Source of the DNA: Riptortus pedestris
Lineage: Eukaryota; Arthropoda; Insecta; Hemiptera; Alydidae
Reading direction: 5' to 3'
NCBI GenBank assembly: GCA_019009955.1
Contig: CM032229.1
Span: 142,995,501-143,059,500, forward strand
DNA: 64,000 nt
Under the pieces are notes generated by a model that worked only from the letters and a program-made list of their open reading frames with translations, was not told the origin of the DNA and searched no databases. Position 1 is the first letter of the stretch, and every line of letters starts with the position of its first letter. Position numbers and translations under genes: made by a program. Shown one piece after another: positions 56,255 through 64,000 of the stretch.

Positions 56255-56886
56255 AATTAGATATTGCATTGCTATTAGGGAAATTTCTTCTAAATATTTA
56301 TGTGTTGAAAATAGTAAACGCAATAAGACATTCCAGCGATGGACAGATTCTTAATTTCAGAAAAACCATTGAGGCTTTCACCGATATGAATGATCCTTGC
56401 CAAAACAACTTTAAAAATGTATTCAAGAATATTACTTTAGCCACGTCAAATATCATTCTTCAATCCTACCTTACATCTGTTTCAACAGTACGTTTCCTTA
56501 TTGCTGTAATGCTGTAATGGGTATAGTCGTGATTTTGGAATAAACCACTTAACCAGGATTTGGTGTATTTCTCAAATTTTACTTTGTTATTAGAATAACT
56601 AATGACTATCGTAATATGCTCTATGGAATGCCACACTGTATTAGCATTTACCGACTAAATCAATTTAGAATTAAACAATGTGAATAGATATTTGCTATTT
56701 TACTTGTATTTTTATTTTCTTTGCTGCTCATACACCACCGCCATGCTCACAGGTATTATTCATTATTGATGAAAATCGACGTTTTAAGTACGATTGGCAG
56801 AATTTTATAGTAAATGAAGATTGACACTACCTCGCTAGGCGATGTAATTTTTTAAAGGTCACTTTTGATTTTCAGTTTTCAGCGAT
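56255..56886. other. No recognisable gene
   Basis: A plus-strand frame of about 100 codons (56212-56517) begins inside the TIR element and runs into unique sequence. It has no recognisable motif. Confidence 0.45.
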
Positions 56887-57001
56887 TTAGCAGCTATTGA
56901 GGTCGTACTCATGACGCGATTTTCGAAACTTTCCTTCAAATCTCCATCGATCCTACCTAGGAGATGACGAAAATGAGGCCCGGTCAATATTGTATTTATA
57001 T

Positions 57002-57067
<66 letters not shown>

Positions 57068-57841
57068 CTGTTACCGCTCTAGCGATCGCAATTATTGTTT
57101 AATCGTTACCAAACTCCATATTTAGTCGTTTTATGTAAAAAGAAAGATCAAGATCGTTAACGGCTGAATCGGACCAGAGGGAGGGGGGTTGAGTTGGCGA
57201 ATTTTGAAAATTCGAAATATTTCCGTTACCGTACGTCGGATCGAAAAAAATGTATTGAACGAATCTTATAGAAAATTAAATGTACTATAAATATTGTTAT
57301 ATACATTTATTCTCTATCTTGAATATTATCCGAGATATTGCATTTTTTCAGTTTTCATCCTGCATCAAACCCCCAGTTCTACTCATTTTACATAAACAAT
57401 ACTCGGTTATGTAATAAACCACATCATTAGAAACTTAAATACCAAATATTGTTTTCAAGAAACATTTATTATACGAGATACACGCAAATATGTTCTGGAG
57501 ACCCCCCCCTTCCTAAGTTTTTGGATTGCTTAAATTTGATTGATTTAGATAAAAATTATTCTGATTCATTATAAATTACAGTACTAGATATAGTCAATAC
57601 TTTTCTATCAAATTAATACGGTATACTCAGATATATTACAGTAATTGTTTTCCTTTCCGGTAAGAAGTTGGCAGATTTTTTTGTTTACATTTCAGATGGT
57701 TTCCCTCGGTAGGTTTCTTATTATCGTTTGTAGTTATTCACTTCACGGTGGTGTTGTGTTACCGGTATGTAGATTTATCTATTGTTAAACTAAACGCGGG
57801 AAATCTGCTTAGTTTGCGCAGCCCCTGCGTGACGAACTTTT
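56887..57841 (-). mobile_element. Family A repeat, nearly complete
   Basis: The right block is at 56887-57000 with the terminal palindrome deleted (AATAGCTGCTAA remains, as if by recombination between GCTG repeats). (TA)n follows at 57003-57062, then TTTGTCTGTTACCGCTCTAG, G-runs at 57180-57187, CCCCCCC at 57504, and the left end GTTCGTCACGCAGGGGCTGCG at 57840. At 955 bp it is one of the best copies for building a consensus. Confidence 0.85.
57003..57062. repeat. (TA)n microsatellite
   Basis: The internal microsatellite of the family A copy at 56887-57841. Confidence 0.95.
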
Positions 57842-59029
57842 TTTAAGCAGTTGCAAATTTTCGATGAGATCTAACAGATATATTCTAGAAGATGTCAGTC
57901 GAAGAAACTTCGCGAAACTCCTTGTCTGTTTGGAACATTAACCCGAACCTGCCTTAAAAAACTGTACAGTAACTTCAGTAAGATATAAAGTGTAAAAATG
58001 TTATACTCTTAAAAATAAGTTAGCGCCTTTTTAAAATAGATTGAAAACTGTTATAGTATTCATGAAAAATTGTAGCAAAGTTAAGGGAAAACACTTTAGA
58101 CAAATTTAATCACGAGACGCCTTCTAAATCTAATTGTTTTAAGAGCCTGAGAAATCTCACAAACTCCCCGAGAACATCCCTACATTAGCCGACTTGCGCA
58201 TGGACCAATATTTAATGAATTCCATAAATAAGAAAAGAAAGTTTAAACCAACTTCTTCTTTATTACATCGAAACCTTTACTTACTTATTTAATTCAATTA
58301 CACTTCCTCTTTGAGAAATCATTTTCATTCATTTCAGCCTTCAAGTAAATCTAATTTTCAGAGACCATCTTTTATATAAAAGTTCTCAGAGAATTTTCTT
58401 TTGTTCAGATAATAGGATTATGCTTTTAATAATTTTTTACGAAATTCATTAGTGTCATTATTCATGCAGCCCGGCCATTATTGACTGTCAATAAGACGAG
58501 GCATCTCTTCTTTAAAATTATATCATTAAATTTGTCTAATGTTTGTCATTTTACTGTCATAGTTATCTCTGGACTAAGACTGGAGTCTTGAGAAGGGTAA
58601 TTCTGCATACTCTTATTGGCTAATGCGCATCATTACTTAGCTGCATGAAAGCTGCAGGCTACGGAAGGATGGTAGTCTAACAATTTGGGTCTTGGTCCAA
58701 TTTTCACAACTCTTGAAGCTTTTACTATTGGATAGCCTAACGGACGGTTACGGTAGTCCACTAAACTACCTTGTTACGTTCGTAATTTATCCTTGTTGTA
58801 GATATATGTTTAATTCAAATCAATCCATAATTAATTTCGGAAAGCCCGTCAACAGTGGCTAAAAAAAAACTAAGCATATTTCCCACTTGCTGGAATGGCA
58901 CACTAATGATCTTCCTCTATCAATTCTATATTTCTCCAGTAGTCTTTTCATATACTCCGTTATAGATAATAAATTATTTTCAGTATTAGTAGGATATCAT
59001 TTAAATATATATTTTTTGACCTACCGATG
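57842..59029. other. No gene; family A2 scrap at 58845-58935
   Basis: The scrap reads GCCCGTCAACAGTGGC, CTAAGCATATTTCCCACTTGC and a CTCTATCAATTCTATATTTCTCC block, the diverged A2 left end. The rest holds nothing I recognise. Confidence 0.4.
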
Positions 59030-59145
59030 TGGGCTCGATTTCCATATGGGTTTAGTGATTGACTCACTAAATTAATCCCTAGGCTTATCCTGGCAATACG
59101 AATGTCATAAGTATTAGGTAACCTATTCCGATCAACCTTAGGTTA
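59030..59145 (+). mobile_element. Old SINE fragment
   Basis: GGGCTCGATTTCC (B box), then GTGATTGACTCACTAAATTAA and GTAACCTATTCCGATCAACCTTA follow the order of the SINE body. Strongly diverged; the head is mostly lost. Confidence 0.4.
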
Positions 59146-60249
59146 TTTTGTTAAAGTTATGACAGTTATTTTGAAATTTGATTATTATCGTTGATAACGC
59201 TATATTTGTTTCCTCATTTAAACAATTATCACTGTTCTATATTTAAAGGGTTCAAATTCGTAATGCACCAAAGCTTATTGTAGTTCAGATGAAAGCTGAA
59301 GTTAAAAAATTATCAACTTCAATCTTCACTTGGAAATTTAAACAGCCTTACTCGTATCTTCAATGCTTAACATTGATTGATGATTGAAGACTAGAGTACA
59401 AGCCAATAAAATGATTATCACTATCAGCAATCAAGCTGAACACTGATGACGAGATGGAAATCCTGAAAGTACTCTACAAACTAAACATTTTATCACTGGA
59501 GCTACTGATCTGCCAGATTAACATGAGAATTGTCTTCAAGTAGAAGAGAAACATTTGATGATTTTAAATTGACCTATATTGCTCATTTGAGCTGCACCAA
59601 CTTAAAAATGGATTTCTCTGGGCGCGTTCCTTTTTTGAATTTTTAACTAACCTATCTAAATTGTAACTATAAATATTATACCAAAAAATGTAGAAATAAT
59701 AACAAAAGGCCACCATTTGTTCACATCACCTTGCCAATAGAATGCTTCAATGATGGTTCCAAGCTCTACTCTCTCTTCTATTAGTTTTTTGCATAAATTA
59801 TTGTTCCATTATGGGGAGGGGGGGTGGTTTCTTTTGGTGTCGAAGACAAAGATGGTAAATGCAAACGATGAAGACTAATGTGATGAAGTCATAATAAAGA
59901 AAGGTTTCCTAAATCTAGAATGCCAAGATCGATAATAAAAATGTATAAATATTACTCAAAGTTTAGCTTTTGAGTAAACAATTTTAAACTTAGGTCTTTG
60001 AAAGTCTTTTTTATGAAGTTCTTATTCAGATTCCAAAGAAGGACAAATAAAGTAATATGTTTCAATTAATAATTATATAATGCAATAGTACGCAATAAAA
60101 TATGTCTTTTATGTTCACCTTTGCTGTTTGAAAACTAGAAAAAGTAGGAATTTAGCACTTGGAAGAGCATCTCCACTTGCTTAAATATTAGCTTATTCTT
60201 GACTTATTTGTCTTGAGATACTACAACAGATTCTAGAATTGTGAATTTA
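59146..60249. other. No recognisable feature
   Basis: AT-rich sequence with a G-run at 59815-59825. Confidence 0.5.
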
Positions 60250-60455
60250 GGGGGCCATGTGAGTTAAAGCGTTTTCTCAATAAACCTGGTAATCCTGGAG
60301 TCGTGGGTTAAATTCCAAAGTGGTCTATAGGAATTTATTTAATGACGAACTAAAGTCCTTAGTTCCAACCTCGCTAGAAAATGGTGGTAACCTTTAGATA
60401 ACTCCTCCCAATTAGCCATAGTAGCATAAAAATGGACGTTAAAAAACAACAAAAA
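60250..60455 (+). mobile_element. tRNA-derived SINE, diverged
   Basis: Head GGGGGCCATGTGAGTTAAAGC, degraded B box (GGGTTAAATTCC), and body GCTAGAAAATGGTGGTAACC ending at GGACGTTAAAAAAC. First of four SINE copies within 1.7 kb. Confidence 0.75.
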
Positions 60456-60629
60456 TAACAAATAGAGTATTTATAATATATATGTCTGAATGCAGCAAAT
60501 TGAGGTATGAAACATAGGGTGAGTTATTAGTTGTACCCTTAACCTTGACTACTTAAAAGGAACAGGTGTATATTTTAAAAATATTGTATTTTCAAGAAAG
60601 ACTAGGTTTCCGTGCTGTTATTGTTGTAA

Positions 60630-60783
60630 TTTATTAACGCCCACTTTGTGCTATTGTCGCTAATAGGGACAGGTTATCTAAAGGTTGCAACTCTTCTAGC
60701 AAGGGTGGGAATAAAGATTTGTTTTTAATGAGTTGGTCAGTATATAAATCGCTGTTGACCTGGCTGGAATCGATCACACAACT
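60630..60783 (-). mobile_element. SINE 3' half
   Basis: Minus-strand SINE tail and body (TTTATTAACGCCCAC at the left, AGCAAGGGTGGG inside), truncated before the B box. A second copy in the same orientation follows directly. Confidence 0.7.
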
Positions 60784-60785
60784 CA

Positions 60786-61003
60786 ACAAATTTATTTATT
60801 AACATCCACTTTATGATATATGGATAATTGGGACGGTTTATCTACAGGTTACCACCCTTTTCTAGCCAGAGTGGGACTTAGTATTTCATTTAATGAGTTC
60901 GTCACTAAATTCCTATTTGCCCAGGGGAGATTGGAACTCGCCACTCTAGGTTTACCATGTGAGATTAAAGCCAACACTAACTCGCATGGCCAACCCGAGT
61001 CTC
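60786..61003 (-). mobile_element. tRNA-derived SINE, near full length
   Basis: The tail is at 60786-60800, the body at 60830-60920, the B box (GAGTTCCAATC) at 60935-60950, and the head ends near 61003 in GACTCGGGTTGGCCATGCG. Confidence 0.8.
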
Positions 61004-61144
61004 TACACAACTCTAGGTTTACCAAAGTTTTATGTGTTCCTCTTTACCTTGTTTCTATAGTAATCTGTCATGGCGAATGAGAACATTTACTCTCACCACC
61101 GGGTGCCATATTAATTTATAATATTAGAGAAGAAATGTTTTCCC

Positions 61145-61645
61145 TACCGTAGGTTTAATGGTAACAAAGTTTTTGTTTTAAAGGTTATCAACGAACCTTG
61201 ATCATTAACCCCATGCTCTATTTTATCCCTTAATAATTCTTCTAAGGGTTCGTTAGTTGTATCATTGAAGTTACATGATTTTAAAAGCGGTCTGCAGTCC
61301 GTAAGAAAATGGTCAAATGCTTTTTTTCCCCTTGTAAGCGCGCATTGGACATAAATCGGTCAAATGCTACATTTGAACGAGGATTAGCATACTTATCAAT
61401 GGCGTCAATAAGTTTATTACAACTAAGATTATCTACATCAGTCAACGGTTGCCACAACCCGAGCTATTCCTAGAACAAACATGTTTCTTATGATTGATAA
61501 AGTGATAATTTACCTTGTCTGGAGATATGTCTAGTTGTAGTTAAAAAGTCATTGAAGACTTGCTTCCAAAATTTCCAACTTCTTCGTTGTCTTCAAGACA
61601 TAACTTAGGGGGAAGCTTAACGATTCCCTGCTGTACAAAATTGGA
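61145..61645 (-). pseudogene. Decayed LTR-retrotransposon gag-like region
   Basis: On the minus strand, scattered over several frames, one sees Val-Lys-Leu-Pro-Pro-Lys-Leu, then Phe-Trp-Lys-Gln-Val-Phe-Asn-Asp-Phe-Leu. Ile-Asp-Lys-Tyr-Ala-Asn-Pro-Arg-Ser-Asn-Val-Ala-Phe-Asp-Arg-Phe follows, and finally Leu-Leu-Arg-Asp-Lys-Ile-Glu-His-Gly-Val-Asn. This is the order of the capsid part of Gag in many invertebrate Ty3/gypsy elements (a folded domain ending in Arg-Asp-Arg/Lys-Ile-x2-Gly). Frameshifts occur near 61580 and in a T7 run at 61321, with a stop near 61480. No zinc knuckle, protease or polymerase follows. It is flanked by SINEs on both sides. Confidence 0.55.
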
Positions 61646-61674
61646 CTGCGTCAATGTTATCAACTAACGTAATA

Positions 61675-61900
61675 GGGGGCTCAGGTTGGCTGTGCGAGTT
61701 GAGGCGTTGGTCTTAATTTTGCATGGTAGACCTAGAGTGGCGGGTTCGATTCCCCCCCTGGGCAGTAGAAATTTATTTAGTGAAGGACTCATTAAATAAA
61801 CTCCTTAAGCCCACCTTGGCTAGAAAAGGGTGGTAACCTTTAGATAACCGATCCCGATTAGCCATAGTAGCAGAAAGTCGTAAACGTAATAAAAATGAAT
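61675..61900 (+). mobile_element. tRNA-derived SINE, well preserved
   Basis: Head GGGGGCTCAGGTTGGC, intact B box GGTTCGATTCC at 61743-61753, and body GGCTAGAAAAGGGTGGTAACC. It ends in AGTCGTAAACG plus an AATAAAAATG tail. Confidence 0.9.
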
Positions 61901-62507
61901 GTTACCACAATGATGAAACGGCCAATACTAAACTTTATTTATTAACAGCTGATTATACATAACCTCACAAAAGAGGATATCAATTCTTTATTACACAGAA
62001 CTCCTATTACAGTTTTGGAAAGGAGACATATTGGATATTTCATACCTACTATGATTAATGAGCACGACAAATAGCTTCATAAAATATACCAATCTTAAAA
62101 TTACTTATACAAAGTTGAAGAATGGGACCAGCCGACGCTCTGTAATATAAAATGTAAACATCTGTTGTATAAGGGAATGAGGTATTGGAACGAGGGGGTG
62201 GGGGTGGTGTTTAAGGGCGAAGGAACAAATTGCCCTTTACACCTAACTATGCAGATTCATTTGTGTGTTGTACGCTGTGGAGAATTAGTCTTGTACCTAG
62301 AATTATTGTTGCCATGTTGGGGCTCCATCCGTGGTCCCTAACTAATTTAATCAATACCATAATATATTATCCGTCATGGCTCAGATATTGGCTTCGATTT
62401 GTCATTGTAGCCGCTACGAGCTAGGCTTCTGACAGGCCCAATGAGCCAATTTATACAGGAATAGACTCAAGTCTAACCCCCCCCTTTCTCACATTTCTCC
62501 GGCTCAG

Positions 62508-62508
<1 letters not shown>
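61901..62508. other. No recognisable gene
   Basis: Mixed sequence, slightly GC-richer near 62160-62400. No domain is recognised in the short frames. Confidence 0.45.

Positions 62509-62584
<76 letters not shown>
62509..62584. repeat. (CT)n microsatellite
   Basis: An almost uninterrupted CT tract of about 75 bases, purine-only on the minus strand and so able to form a triplex. Confidence 0.95.
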
Positions 62585-62587
<3 letters not shown>

Positions 62588-62689
62588 CTTTCTTAGACGT
62601 TATTCTCTAATATAAATTATTGTTTTATGAATAGGTAAGTTATTCACGTATGGGTAGCCTTCCTGGAATAAAGAAGGTTTGATATATGA

Positions 62690-63325
62690 TGTTCAGTCGT
62701 CATTTGAATTTGAATTTCCCGCGCTCGCTGAGTTCATAAACCCGCCACACACATGCAGATCACTAATGCTGTGGCCTACAGCGGAAACTACGTTGCAGCT
62801 CAAGAAGGCTTCGGCTAGTTACAAAGTTACAGTTCAGTTGGGATTCACCCGTTGCAGAGTATAGTCAATTTTTCATCTCCCGCAATGCTACCATCATATA
62901 CGGATCACCGCAACCAGCTGGAAGACAGAATCTTATAGGGAACACAGAAAATAACAACGGAAGAAGACTCCACTTCAAGGAAAGTATATGTTTCCCGCAG
63001 GTACCTACTTCTAATAATGCTAGCATTATCTACGCCAATTATTAAATGAGTACTCACAGTATAAGACCGATCGATCATTCTATTGTACATAGATTATTGG
63101 CTTGCCGCTAAATTATTTTATAAAGTTAAGTTTCCTTTTGTTTCTTTTTCATCCTCTATAGCTATAAAGTGTATTATATGTTGCTTAATCAATTCAATAT
63201 ACTTGATTCTTTGGAGAACTCAAATAGTGACTTGTATTATTCACCCTCATCTTTCCATAAAAATAGTAAATATTTCAGTCTAATGCTCTCTTATTCTTGC
63301 CGTAAAAAAGCTTCCCGCCTTTACA
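62690..63325 (+). mobile_element. Probable solo LTR (copy 2)
   Basis: It starts TGTTCAGTCGTCATTT and ends CCGCCTTTACA. It aligns over its length with 52896-53648 but lacks an ~80-bp stretch and the (TA)n tract of copy 1. The AATAATGCTAGCATTAT palindrome is retained near 63012-63029. No primer-binding-like sequence follows. Confidence 0.5.
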
Positions 63326-63763
63326 TATTTAAATACATTATTAGAAATAGTTGCATTTGAGGATACGAAATCTATAGTTTCGTCGTTTCTAAAGAAAATC
63401 CAGTTCAAACTGTACAAGAAATTCCTTAAAATATATATCCCCGTTTCAGAAAATGAGAGGAGAACTATTATGAAAAAAAGCTGGGCAGTAAAAAAAAATG
63501 TAATTTATGAGTGGAGGTGTGTGTGGCCTTCTGTATCCTTTTGTTGTTAAAAAAAGGCAAGTTTTCTAAAACTTTGAAGATGATACGGTGTTTTGGATGA
63601 CGGATTTCTTGAATAGTCTTAAAAAGATGCATTGCGAACAAGCTCAGTCGAATAATGAGGTATAAAGATACATTAAAATTAATAAAGAAAAATAAATGAA
63701 AAGAGTTCCTTAGCAAACTATTACCATTAATTGTTGTGAAAATTTGACCAATTGAGCAATCTT
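63326..63763. other. No recognisable gene
   Basis: AT-rich. An 82-codon minus-strand frame (63468-63716) is low-complexity and probably chance. Confidence 0.45.
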
Positions 63764-63993
63764 AGGGGGGTCAGGTTAGCCATGTGTGTTGAAGCGTTGA
63801 CCTTAATCACTCATGGTAAACCTAGAGTGGCGAGTTCGATTCCCGCCTTGGCAAAGGAATTTATTCAATGGCGGAATTAATTAACTAAAATCTTTAGCCC
63901 TACCCTGGCTAGAAAAGGATGGAGACCTGTAGATAACCAGTGCGAATTAGCCTTAGTTCCAAAACGTGGACGTTAATATAAATAAATAAATAA
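63764..63993 (+). mobile_element. tRNA-derived SINE, full length
   Basis: Head GGGTCAGGTTAGCCATGTGTG, B box AGTTCGATTCC at 63833-63843, and body GGCTAGAAAAGGATGG. The tail is (AAAT)n ending at 63993. The (AAAT)n tail is of the kind used by RTE/Jockey-type LINE machinery. Confidence 0.9.
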
Positions 63994-64000
63994 TTAACCA

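Noticed and set aside
56212..56517. 101-codon plus-strand frame
   Set aside because: Its start lies in the terminal inverted repeat of the unclassified element and the rest in unrelated sequence, so it is not a real gene model.
61743..61753. tRNA gene at the SINE B box
   Set aside because: No acceptor or anticodon stem can be formed, and the same head recurs in all copies with SINE body and tail.
53649..62689. A full LTR retrotransposon between the two LTR-like copies
   Set aside because: The two copies differ too much in sequence and length, and the 9 kb between them contains other elements but no pol.

Overview
The window is an AT-rich piece of a eukaryotic nuclear genome. The transposon set (Helitrons, a tRNA-derived SINE, hAT-, piggyBac- and Tc1/mariner-type elements, Penelope- and Jockey/I-type fragments), long (TA)n microsatellites and a possible endogenous densovirus fragment point to an arthropod. 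An insect is likely and Hemiptera is only a guess. I see no host protein-coding gene that I can defend. The only clear host gene is a tRNA-His(GTG) at 31019-31090. Everything else I can name is a mobile element, a relic of one, or simple sequence.

Layout. 0-0.7 kb: a minus-strand open frame resembling part of a densovirus capsid gene. 0.85-1.4 kb: a SINE and a Helitron fragment. 3.1-3.8 kb: a hAT-type MITE with an 8-bp target duplication, containing a 94-bp hairpin. 4.1-4.3 and 35.4-36.1 kb: Penelope-like material. 8.3-26.2 kb: dominated by a family I call A, a Helitron/DINE-like non-autonomous repeat with a hairpin at each end and an internal (TA)n tract. Several copies are nested inside one another or split by a canonical Helitron (family B), and one is split by a piggyBac-like mini-element. 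27.6-29 kb: a duplicated ~250-bp segment around an A/G-rich degenerate minisatellite. 29.4-33.7 kb: LINE fragments, SINEs, Helitron B, the tRNA gene and more A copies. 36-44.6 kb: an A copy, a decayed LINE RNase H region, further relics and much unremarkable sequence. 48.7-52.3 kb: a divergent A-like repeat interrupted by a nearly intact Tc1/mariner-superfamily transposon with one nonsense codon. 52.9-53.6 and 62.7-63.3 kb: two copies of what looks like a solo LTR. 54.75-56.25 kb: a 1.5-kb element with ~320-bp terminal inverted repeats and two small non-transposase ORFs. This is the most unusual item in the window. 56.9-64 kb: another A copy, a cluster of SINEs, a decayed gag-like region and a (CT)n tract.

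There is no operon-like cooperation here. The organising principle is serial insertion. The (TA)n tract inside family A has been hit at least three times by other transposons (Helitron B twice in opposite orientations, and the mariner-type element once), and A copies have inserted into A copies.
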